From contig JAQQAL010000030.1 in the NCBI GenBank assembly GCA_028532855.1, positions 1 to 47,088 of the forward strand: a stretch of 47,088 bases of DNA, in the 5' to 3' direction. The position numbers and the translations under genes are program-made. The notes beneath the pieces were generated by a model. The model searched no databases. It was not told the origin of the DNA and saw only the letters and a program-made list of their open reading frames with translations. The DNA comes from Candidatus Thalassospirochaeta sargassi. Its GTDB lineage: Bacteria > Spirochaetota > Spirochaetia > UBA9216. Shown piece after piece: positions 25,958 to 32,899 of this stretch. Position 1 is the first letter of the stretch. The number at the start of each line of letters is the position of its first letter.

Positions 25958-25987
25958 CTGCAGCCGATAATCGGTATGCAGGTTTTT
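25958..25987 (+). terminator. intercistronic terminator hairpin
   Basis: CTGCA-g-CCGAT (25958-25968) pairs with ATCGG-ta-TGCAG (25970-25981) and is followed by GTTTTTG. It separates the UPF0261 gene from the creatininase-family gene and should reduce read-through. Confidence 0.6.
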
Positions 25988-26019
25988 GAATTATAAATTA
26001 ATTTGTCATGGAGGATAAT

Positions 26020-26946
26020 ATGGCAGAAAAAAGAGAAATGACTCCCGAAGAAGAAAAAGCTGCATTAAAGAGCTTTGAGGGAATGGAACGAGCAAAGTCT
26101 TATAACCTGATGGACCTCGGTTATGATGATGTTGCAGAAATCGTAAAGAAAAATGATACAATAATTGTATCAATGGGATCATGTGAGAAGCATGGTGCGC
26201 ATTGTCCGCTCGGTACAGACTCATTCACAGCAATGGGTGTTATTGAGAAAGCAGCTCCGCTTTGTGACACACTTTATACACCGCTTATTCCTGTAGGTTA
26301 CAGCCCCCACCATATGGGTGAATGTAATAAGGGTACTGGTACTCTTACTTTTTCTGGTAATACCTACAGATCAGTTGTATATGATATTGCAATGAGCCTT
26401 ATCTATCATGGATTCAGCAAAATGATCTTTGTTACACACCATGGTTCAAACTCCAAGGTTATCGATGATATTCTCAGAAAGATCAGATACGAAACCGGCG
26501 CATTTGTCGGATGGTACAAGACACCGACTGAAAGAACATTCAGCATAGTCGAGGACATCATGGAAGGTCCTAAGGTGGAAACTCCGGGTTGGCACGCAGG
26601 CGAGCTCGAAACTTCAACTGCATGGGCTTACAGACCGGGTTCTGTTGCTATGGCAAGAGCTCATCAGGATAGAACTCACGCACCGAAGTGGATGGGAGAT
26701 AAGTTCTCCAAGCATGACGGTTCAGGTTTTGTTACATTCATGGGCGCTGAGAGCATGTGGGTTCCCATGGAACACCATGAATACTCAGACAGTGCAATCA
26801 TCGGTAATCCGCTCAGATCTGCAAAAGAGAAGGGTGAGAAGTACTTTGAAGTAGCATCTGAAGCATTGGCTGCTCTTGTTGAAGAAGTCAAGAAAATGGA
26901 TATTAAGATTGATCCTGCTAAGAGAGAATTCAACAACCGAGCATAG
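26020..26946 (+). CDS. creatininase-family amidohydrolase/hydrolase
   Basis: A 308-residue metal-dependent hydrolase. GSCEKHGAHCPLGTDS contains the family ligands Glu56, His58 and Asp67. VTHHGSNS (about 138-145) supplies another His, and WHAGELETSTAW (His192, Glu195) matches the conserved HAGExETS. GGAGG lies just before the ATG at 26020, which is preferred over an upstream ATG at 26008. The N-terminal pattern SFEGMERAKSYNLMDLGYDD and GYSPHHMG resemble, from memory, the 3-dehydro-scyllo-inosose hydrolases (IolN type) rather than true creatininases. With the zinc dehydrogenases and TIM-barrel isomerase this points to ring opening of a keto-cyclitol; this assignment is unverified. Confidence 0.8.
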   Translation: MAEKREMTPEEEKAALKSFEGMERAKSYNLMDLGYDDVAEIVKKNDTIIVSMGSCEKHGAHCPLGTDSFTAMGVIEKAAPLCDTLYTPLIPVGYSPHHMGECNKGTGTLTFSGNTYRSVVYDIAMSLIYHGFSKMIFVTHHGSNSKVIDDILRKIRYETGAFVGWYKTPTERTFSIVEDIMEGPKVETPGWHAGELETSTAWAYRPGSVAMARAHQDRTHAPKWMGDKFSKHDGSGFVTFMGAESMWVPMEHHEYSDSAIIGNPLRSAKEKGEKYFEVASEALAALVEEVKKMDIKIDPAKREFNNRA

Positions 26947-26960
26947 TTAATTATTAAAGT

Positions 26961-26989
26961 TCAACGCCCCGTGATTCACGGGGCGTTGA
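26961..26989. terminator. strong hairpin after the creatininase-family gene
   Basis: TCAACGCCCCGTGA (26961-26974) and TCACGGGGCGTTGA (26976-26989) are perfect complements around one base. Only a short T-rich stretch (TATTATT) follows, so it may act as a weak terminator or as an mRNA-stabilising hairpin. Confidence 0.55.
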
Positions 26990-27020
26990 TATTATTCACC
27001 AATTTATCAAGGATGACAGG

Positions 27021-27791
27021 ATGAAAAGACTTGAAGACAGGGTTGCCGTTGTAACCGGATCAGCCCAGGGTATGGGCCTTGCTATTGCAAAAGCTCTCGG
27101 CGACGAAGGTGCAAAAATTGTAATCACTGATGTAAACAAAGAACAAATTGATCTTACTCTTAGCGAGCTAAAAGAAGCTGGATATACAGCAGCCGGCTAT
27201 CGAATGGATGTAACCAACAAAGATGATGTCAACGCTGTGTTCAAATCTGTAAATAGCGATATGGGGAGTGTGGATATCCTGGTAAATAATGCCGGGGGAT
27301 CACTACATACACCACATATCCTTGAGGAAATAGAGGAAAAGCATTGGGACCTTGTTGTTGATGTAAACCTTAAAGGTGCATTTTTCTGCTGTCAGGCTGC
27401 CATTCCGTACATGGCTGCTCAGGGGAAGGGGGCTATCGTGAATATATCAGCCCTTGCAGCCCATTACAGGGCAAGTCTTGCCGGTGTGCAGTATACAGCA
27501 GCAAAAGCCGGTGTAGAAGGCCTGACAAGGCAGCTTGCTTACGACTGGGGTGAAAAAGGAATCAGAGTTACCGGGGTTGCACCGACTGTTACGATGACAG
27601 GAGCACGCATGCAGGGTCTCTGGGACGGTAAGGGAGATGAAGAACAGAAGAAGGTGCTAAGCAATATCCCATTGAGACGGCTGAGTACCCCGTCTGAGAT
27701 AGCATCCGCTGTCGTTTTTCTGGCATCGGATGAAGCTTCGTATATTTCAGGTGTTAATCTGGATGTCAGCGGAGGACGATTTTTAAGATAG
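27021..27791 (+). CDS. short-chain dehydrogenase/reductase (SDR)
   Basis: A 256-residue classical SDR. The cofactor motif TGSAQGMG (12-19), NNAGG (89-93) and the catalytic Ser143, Tyr158 and Lys162 (YTAAK) are all in place. Asp38 at the end of the second strand (ITDVN) suggests NAD preference. It is most like FabG/sugar-alcohol or gluconate 5-dehydrogenase types. In this cluster it is expected to oxidise or reduce a sugar, cyclitol or keto-acid intermediate. A terminator hairpin follows. Confidence 0.85.
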   Translation: MKRLEDRVAVVTGSAQGMGLAIAKALGDEGAKIVITDVNKEQIDLTLSELKEAGYTAAGYRMDVTNKDDVNAVFKSVNSDMGSVDILVNNAGGSLHTPHILEEIEEKHWDLVVDVNLKGAFFCCQAAIPYMAAQGKGAIVNISALAAHYRASLAGVQYTAAKAGVEGLTRQLAYDWGEKGIRVTGVAPTVTMTGARMQGLWDGKGDEEQKKVLSNIPLRRLSTPSEIASAVVFLASDEASYISGVNLDVSGGRFLR

Positions 27792-27809
27792 CTTTACAGT
27801 ATCACTGCT

Positions 27810-27837
27810 TCCGCCGCTTCAATTAAAAAGCGGCGGA
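27810..27837 (+). terminator. terminator after the SDR gene
   Basis: TCCGCCGCTT (27810-27819) pairs with AAGCGGCGGA (27828-27837); CAAATTATTTT follows. It closes the 22.9-27.8 kb block. Confidence 0.65.
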
Positions 27838-27858
27838 CAAATTATTTTAAACTGTCTT

Positions 27859-27872
27859 ACAATACGACAATA
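27859..27872. promoter_or_regulatory. tandem ACAATA half-sites
   Basis: ACAATA at 27859-27864 and again at 27867-27872, in the same orientation and eight bases apart. These match the right arm of the FadR-type palindromes (ACAATACT at 22896). They lie just upstream of the promoter of the Hsp70-like gene. A direct rather than inverted arrangement makes strong FadR binding uncertain. Confidence 0.35.
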
Positions 27873-27897
27873 CTTGTCTGAACTACGCTTGAATAGC

Positions 27898-27926
27898 TTG
27901 AACAGCAATATGGATTTAAATATAAT
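27898..27926 (+). promoter_or_regulatory. promoter of the Hsp70-like gene
   Basis: -35 TTGAAC (27898-27903) and a perfect -10 TATAAT (27921-27926) are 17 bases apart; the start codon follows at 27962. It is sigma-70-like, not a heat-shock (sigma-32) pattern. Confidence 0.65.
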
Positions 27927-27961
27927 GTTCACTCCTTAGAATCATATATGGAGTTAATAGA

Positions 27962-29212
27962 ATGCAAATTTACTGTGGAATTGATTTCGGTACCACAAAT
28001 ACAGTTGTAACCATTACCGGAAAAAACGGTAACGTTATAGATTCGTTTACTACGCCGACAATTCTGTTCATAAGTCGTGAACAGCATAATATATCAAAGG
28101 TTTATATTGGTGCGGATGCACTGGAAGAGTTTGAAGAGGGGCATAACGGCCGTTATCTTCACTCCATAAAGCGATCCCTGCATGATAAACATCTTAAACA
28201 TACAATTATTAATAATCAGCATGTAACCCTCGCTGAGCTTGTCCGGTATTTTCTTGAGGAGCTGAATAAAAAAATCACCAGTAAGTGGGGGATAATACCT
28301 CATAATATTGTACTTGGCAGACCTGTAATCTTCTCTCCTAATAAAGAAGAGGATGAGCTTGCAGAATCCAGGCTTCTTGAAGGTTTCAGAATGGCCGGGT
28401 ATAAGGATATAACCCTCCTGGAAGAGCCTGTAGCTGCGGCTCTGTGCTTTGAGTCGCATCTTGATGATGAAGATGAGCATTTTCTTATTGTTGACCTCGG
28501 AGGAGGAACATCAGACTTTACGGTTGTACGAAGGGATTCGGCAAAAGAAGGTATTGATCGATATGATATCCTCGGCATACACGGTATAAACATGGGCGGT
28601 GATAATTTTGATGAAGATCTCATGTTTGCCAAGGTCTCAAACCCGCTCGGGATAAACGCTACCTTTTCCTCAAAATCTTTACCTATGCCGGTTCATCTAT
28701 ATCGAAGCATAAGCAAATGGAATACTATCCATTCTCCCAGTAAAAAGAAAATTGATGAAGAATTCAGAGATCTTCAATATCAATCTTCGGATAGAGAAGC
28801 TGTTTTGAAATTGAAAAAGGTTATGGAACAGAATCTTTCAAGAAAGATCCTTCACAAGGTTAGGGATTCAAAGCATGATCTTTCCAGTCAGGCAGAGACC
28901 TCAATTGTCTTTGATGAACAGAATCTAGATATAAAAGAAAATGTTACTCAGACTGATTTTGAGAATATTATAGATTCCAGAACAAGGAATATTACAGGGA
29001 ATATCACCGAAATCCTAGATCGAGCAGGAATGAAACCGGAGCAGATGGACAAGGTTATTCTAACCGGGGGGTCTTCGCAGATTACCTATATTCAGAAGGT
29101 AATAAAAGAGATTTTTAATGAAGATCAGATAATAATAGATAATAATTTGCATAATTCCGTATCAAAAGGCCTGTCAAGCTACGCCTATTATAAGGGGATT
29201 AAGATAAGCTGA
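27962..29212 (+). CDS. Hsp70-like ATPase without substrate-binding domain
   Basis: A 416-residue protein that covers only the actin-fold ATPase part of Hsp70. GIDFGTTNTVV (4-14) is phosphate loop 1, DLGGGTSDFTVV phosphate loop 2, and GGSSQITYIQKVI the adenosine motif. It ends where DnaK (about 630 residues) would start its linker and peptide-binding domain, so it resembles the YegD-type stand-alone members. An inserted region around 240-330 (SKKKIDEEFRD..., charged) differs from DnaK. It has its own promoter and lies between an SDR and a zinc dehydrogenase gene, an odd place for a chaperone. The role is unknown; regulation or assembly of pathway enzymes is possible. Confidence 0.8.
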   Translation: MQIYCGIDFGTTNTVVTITGKNGNVIDSFTTPTILFISREQHNISKVYIGADALEEFEEGHNGRYLHSIKRSLHDKHLKHTIINNQHVTLAELVRYFLEELNKKITSKWGIIPHNIVLGRPVIFSPNKEEDELAESRLLEGFRMAGYKDITLLEEPVAAALCFESHLDDEDEHFLIVDLGGGTSDFTVVRRDSAKEGIDRYDILGIHGINMGGDNFDEDLMFAKVSNPLGINATFSSKSLPMPVHLYRSISKWNTIHSPSKKKIDEEFRDLQYQSSDREAVLKLKKVMEQNLSRKILHKVRDSKHDLSSQAETSIVFDEQNLDIKENVTQTDFENIIDSRTRNITGNITEILDRAGMKPEQMDKVILTGGSSQITYIQKVIKEIFNEDQIIIDNNLHNSVSKGLSSYAYYKGIKIS

Positions 29213-29252
29213 GTTATATAGTCAAAAATTTAACGATTTAAAAAAGTATTCC

Positions 29253-29282
29253 TTGACAAATTTAGTAAGATGGATGTACGAT
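29253..29282 (+). promoter_or_regulatory. promoter of the dehydrogenase-isomerase-Tct operon
   Basis: A perfect -35 TTGACA (29253-29258) and -10 TACGAT (29277-29282) are 18 bases apart. The predicted start is about 29289, directly before the operator at 29293-29307. Confidence 0.65.
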
Positions 29283-29292
29283 TGTACAGTAA

Positions 29293-29307
29293 TATTGTCC
29301 TACAATA
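29293..29307. promoter_or_regulatory. FadR-type operator TATTGT-CCT-ACAATA (site 3)
   Basis: A 15-bp palindrome with perfect 6-base arms and the TTGTNNNACAA core, just downstream of the expected start. It shares core and position with sites 1 and 2. A second ATTGTA half-site lies at 29281-29286. Confidence 0.7.
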
Positions 29308-29335
29308 ATAACCTAGGAATTGTCAAGGAGAACAC

Positions 29336-30403
29336 ATGGAACTGCCTAAAAAAATGCGGGCCGCGGTGCTGTATGACTGGAATGATTTCAGATTAACTGA
29401 AGTTGATGTGCCGGAACCCCAGGATAGTGAAGTTTTAATAAAAGTAGAATCCTGCTCAATCTGTGCAGGCGATGTAAAAATAATAACCAGAGGTATGATG
29501 GGTCAGCCACCGATGGGTGAATTCATCATAGGCCATGAATATGCTGGAACTGTAGTAAAGCTTGGACCGAATGTAGAAGAGTTTGCTGTTGGTGATAGAG
29601 TCACAGTTGAGGTTCACAAGGGCTGCGGGCGCTGTAAGAACTGTCTCGACGGCAAGGTTACTGTTTGTCTTAACTACGGAAATACAGCAAAAGGTCATCG
29701 TGCTAATGGTTTTACTACCAACGGTGGTTTTGCAGATTATGCCGTTAATCATGTCAATACAGTTTCTAAAATACCTGATAATATCAGCTTTGATGAAGCT
29801 ACTATAATCACTACAGCAGGAACCTCCTTGTTCGGTATCGAACGTATGGGTGGTTTTATTGCCGGCGAGAACGTTGCAGTACTTGGTCCCGGTTCAATAG
29901 GTCTGATGGCCGTACAGTGTGCGAAAGCACTCGGTGCTGCTAATGTAATGCTCACCGGCACACGTGATGAACGACTTGAGCTTGGAAAAGAGCTTGGTGC
30001 GGATAATACAATCAATGTAAAGAAAGAAGACCCTGTGAAAAAGATACAGGAGCTTACCGGCGGAATAGGAGCTGATCTTGTTCTTGTAACCTCAGGTTCA
30101 GAAGCAGCTTTTAACCAGGCGTTGAAAGCTGTTAGAAAAGGCGGGGACATTACTCTTCTCGCCCATTTTGATGATCCGGTAAAAGTTGAAATTGGTCTTG
30201 CGATACAGAAAATGAACAACATCTACACAATCAGAGGTGAGGGTCGTCAGTGTACACACAGATCTCTGGAGCTTATGGCGGAAGGTAAGATACAGGCCAA
30301 ACCCCTGTTGACGCATTCATTTCCACTTGAACAGCTTCGAGAAGGGTTTGATGTTTTTATGGAAAGACGAGACGGTGCAATCAAGGTTGTAATACATCCG
30401 TAA
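29336..30403 (+). CDS. zinc-dependent dehydrogenase (MDR family), third copy
   Basis: A 355-residue zinc dehydrogenase. Catalytic Cys43 (ICAGD), His67-Glu68, and structural Cys97, 100, 103 and 111 are present. Rossmann GPGSIGL follows. It is a paralogue of the copy at 23621 but has Ala in place of Gly after Cys43 and a different C-terminal half, so the two probably act on different steps or stereoisomers. AAGGAG lies upstream of the ATG. It is the first gene of an operon that continues with a TIM-barrel isomerase and the TctCBA importer. Confidence 0.84.
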   Translation: MELPKKMRAAVLYDWNDFRLTEVDVPEPQDSEVLIKVESCSICAGDVKIITRGMMGQPPMGEFIIGHEYAGTVVKLGPNVEEFAVGDRVTVEVHKGCGRCKNCLDGKVTVCLNYGNTAKGHRANGFTTNGGFADYAVNHVNTVSKIPDNISFDEATIITTAGTSLFGIERMGGFIAGENVAVLGPGSIGLMAVQCAKALGAANVMLTGTRDERLELGKELGADNTINVKKEDPVKKIQELTGGIGADLVLVTSGSEAAFNQALKAVRKGGDITLLAHFDDPVKVEIGLAIQKMNNIYTIRGEGRQCTHRSLELMAEGKIQAKPLLTHSFPLEQLREGFDVFMERRDGAIKVVIHP

Positions 30404-30419
30404 GTAAGGGGAGCTGAAT

Positions 30420-31340
30420 ATGACTGAACATTCAATTTATAGATATATGGATCTGGGGATCGTCCATTTCAAGGCTTTTCCGGAGTGTGTAAACGGCGAA
30501 GGGCCAATTATCGAAACAATGAAGAAGATTGTTGAAGATGATTTCTGGACTGCTATCGAAATTGGTACCATCAAGGACGATAAGAAACGCAGTGAAGTCA
30601 GGAAGCTTCTGGAAGTTTCCGACTTGAGGGTATGTTATGCCTGCCAGCCCAGAATTCTACCCCAGAAGTTGAATCTTAATTCTTCAGATGAAAAAGAAAG
30701 ACGAAGAGCCATCGAAGGCGTAAAAAAAGGAATCGCCGAGGCATATCATCTCGGAGCGACTTCAATCAGAATCCTTTCAGGTAAGGACCCTGGAGATGAG
30801 AAGCGCGAAGACGAGAAAAAGATTCTTGTAGATTCCCTGATGGAGCTTTGTGAATTCAACGAAAGTTTTGGTGACGCTATGCTCTATCTTAAAATATTTG
30901 ATCGTGATATAGACAAGAAGGCACTTATAGGACCGTTTGCTGATGCGGCTGATGTATCTGCCCCTGTTGCGGCTAAGTATAAGAGCTTCGGTGTTCTGGC
31001 TGATTTGTCTCATTTTCCGCTGCTGCGTGAAAAACCTGAAGATACTATACCGCTTGTTGAAAAATTTCCTATACATTTTCACCTGGGCAATTGTATAATG
31101 AGGGATCGTAAACATCCTCTCTACGGTGATCTGCAGCCTAGATTCGGTATTCCGGGCGGTGAAACCGGCGAAGATGAAGTAAGAGATTATTTCAGACTGC
31201 TTCTTGACCGCGGTCTACTGTCGCAGGAAAAGAAACCTGTGGTCAGTGTTGAAGTTCGTCCTCTTCTGATGGAAGAGTATTCTGAAGCGATTATTGCTCA
31301 GGCTAAAAGAGTTATCAAAAAAGCCTGGGCAAATATATAA
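30420..31340 (+). CDS. TIM-barrel sugar (phosphate) isomerase/epimerase family protein
   Basis: A 306-residue protein of the xylose-isomerase-like TIM-barrel superfamily (AP endonuclease 2 fold). Typical elements are ATSIRILSG after the third helix, LADLSHFPLL with a metal-ligand Asp/His pair, FHLGNCIM and VSVEVRP with the last Glu ligand. Members isomerise or epimerise keto sugars and cyclitol products (IolE, IolO, hydroxypyruvate isomerase, tagatose epimerase). It starts 16 bases after the dehydrogenase. In the ring-opening hypothesis it would take the place of the 5-keto-gluconate epimerase; this is inference. Confidence 0.72.
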   Translation: MTEHSIYRYMDLGIVHFKAFPECVNGEGPIIETMKKIVEDDFWTAIEIGTIKDDKKRSEVRKLLEVSDLRVCYACQPRILPQKLNLNSSDEKERRRAIEGVKKGIAEAYHLGATSIRILSGKDPGDEKREDEKKILVDSLMELCEFNESFGDAMLYLKIFDRDIDKKALIGPFADAADVSAPVAAKYKSFGVLADLSHFPLLREKPEDTIPLVEKFPIHFHLGNCIMRDRKHPLYGDLQPRFGIPGGETGEDEVRDYFRLLLDRGLLSQEKKPVVSVEVRPLLMEEYSEAIIAQAKRVIKKAWANI

Positions 31341-31361
31341 AAGAAATATGGAGGAGACTAA

Positions 31362-32372
31362 ATGAACACAAAACGAATTAGTATCATCTTTATCATGATG
31401 ATTACGCTGATTGCTGTACCCATGGCATGGTCAAACGGTCAGCAGGAGGCTGCACCGGCTGCATCGGGTGAGGCTGTAGAATCGGCACCGGATTTTCCGA
31501 CAGATTCTATTGATTTTTTGATTCCTTTCGGCGCCGGCGGATCAGCCGACCTCGTTGGACGTGCAATTGCAAGTGCAGCTGAAGCAAGCCTTGGCGAAGC
31601 TGTTGTTCCTATCAATAAACCGGGTGCCGGCGGCGGAATAATGTATACCGAACTTGAGAAGTCAAAAAATGATGGATATACAGTCGGTTGGAACTCGACT
31701 TCAGTCGTAACAGCAACAAATATTGGTAATGTACCTTTCGGTTATGATGCCTTTGATCACCTTTGCAGAATCGGTTATACATCAATGCCTATCGCAGTTA
31801 AGGCTGACTCACCCTGGAACACAATCGAAGAACTTGCCGCATACGCAAAAGCTAATCCCGGTAAAATCAAAATTGGTAATGCAGGAACTGGTAGCGGTAC
31901 TCACCTGACTGCAGTTCTATTTGAAAACGCTGCCGGTATTAAGGTTGTTCATGTGCCTCTCGGAGCAAAGAGAAGAGTTCCCAGTTTGCTGGGTGGAGAG
32001 GTAGAGGCAATTTGTGTTCCTCTTCCTGAGGCTGCTCCTCAGGCTGATGCCGGCGCAATAAAGATTCTTGCTGTTTCAACAGAAGAAAGACATCCGGCTT
32101 ATCCCGAAATCCCTACCTTAATGGAGAAGGGCTGGGACGTAAATATGCCGCTTTTCAGGGGCATAAGCATGCCCAAGGGCACAGACCCTGCAGTTCTTAA
32201 AACTCTTGAAGAGGCTTTTGAGGCTGCTTCACAAAACGAAGAGTTCAATAAAGTAGCCGATATGAAGGGTTTTATTGTTGATTTCATGGGGCATGATGAG
32301 TTCGAAGCTTATCTTGCAGAACAGAATATGCTTGCGAAGGCCGCGCTAAAGACAGCCGGACTTATACAGTAA
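31362..32372 (+). CDS. tripartite tricarboxylate transporter substrate-binding protein (TctC/Bug family)
   Basis: A 336-residue secreted receptor. A signal peptide (KRISIIFIMMITLIAVPMAW, cleavage near SNG) is followed by GQQEAAPAA. The mature protein begins with PTDSIDFLIPFGAGGSADLVGRAIA, the Bug signature in which the two loops close on a carboxylate. NKPGAGGGIMY and NAGTGSGTHLTA follow as usual. Bug receptors bind carboxylates such as citrate, aspartate, nicotinate or sugar acids. A hairpin follows the gene, before the membrane subunits. GGAGGAG precedes the ATG. Confidence 0.88.
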   Translation: MNTKRISIIFIMMITLIAVPMAWSNGQQEAAPAASGEAVESAPDFPTDSIDFLIPFGAGGSADLVGRAIASAAEASLGEAVVPINKPGAGGGIMYTELEKSKNDGYTVGWNSTSVVTATNIGNVPFGYDAFDHLCRIGYTSMPIAVKADSPWNTIEELAAYAKANPGKIKIGNAGTGSGTHLTAVLFENAAGIKVVHVPLGAKRRVPSLLGGEVEAICVPLPEAAPQADAGAIKILAVSTEERHPAYPEIPTLMEKGWDVNMPLFRGISMPKGTDPAVLKTLEEAFEAASQNEEFNKVADMKGFIVDFMGHDEFEAYLAEQNMLAKAALKTAGLIQ

Positions 32373-32381
32373 TCATTGGAG

Positions 32382-32412
32382 CCGGGGTTGTTTTGCAGCC
32401 CCGGATTTATTT
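32382..32412 (+). terminator. intercistronic hairpin after the TctC-like gene
   Basis: CCGGGG (32382-32387) pairs with CCCCGG (32399-32404), followed by ATTTATTTT. It sits between the receptor gene and the membrane-subunit genes, just as in the ABC operon at 18412, and probably lowers downstream expression. Confidence 0.55.
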
Positions 32413-32430
32413 TGGTAAAACGGATTTGAA

Positions 32431-32886
32431 ATGAAGAGAGTAAACATAATCGCGGCTGCCGTCGTATTACTAGTATGTATCGGCTATTTTATTATGATAC
32501 AGGGACTGCCGGACAGAAACCTTGATAACACCTTGAAGAGCAGCTTCATGCCGACTTTATTACTTTTAATCCTTGTTATTTTGAGTATCACACTTTTGAT
32601 AAAGAATATTGTCACAGATTCTGAAGAAACCTGTAATTATTTAATTTCAAAAAGAGAGCTTTTAGGATTAGTAGCAATAACCGGTTTAATCTTTGCTTAT
32701 ATATTTTTACTGGATGTTACCGGGTTTCTTTTAATTACTCCGGTAATAATGTTTGTTTTGATGAGATTAACCGGGGGGGGCAAAATCAGAGAATCGATTA
32801 TAGTATCTGTGTCAGCAACACTGATAATTTATCTTCTTTTTGATCTCCTGTTTCAGGTGCAATTGCCTGACGGTTTAATTTTTTAG
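32431..32886 (+). CDS. tripartite tricarboxylate transporter small membrane subunit (TctB)
   Basis: A 151-residue membrane protein with four predicted helices and the TctB pattern: an opening helix (IIAAAVVLLVCIGYFIM), the LKSSFMPTLLLLILVILS segment, and a last helix ending in LFDLLFQVQLPDGLIF, which is typical (LF...L.V.LP.G). The ribosome-binding site is weak. It acts with TctA in sodium- or proton-driven uptake of the carboxylate delivered by the TctC-like receptor. Confidence 0.82.
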   Translation: MKRVNIIAAAVVLLVCIGYFIMIQGLPDRNLDNTLKSSFMPTLLLLILVILSITLLIKNIVTDSEETCNYLISKRELLGLVAITGLIFAYIFLLDVTGFLLITPVIMFVLMRLTGGGKIRESIIVSVSATLIIYLLFDLLFQVQLPDGLIF

Positions 32887-32899
32887 ATAGGATATTTTA

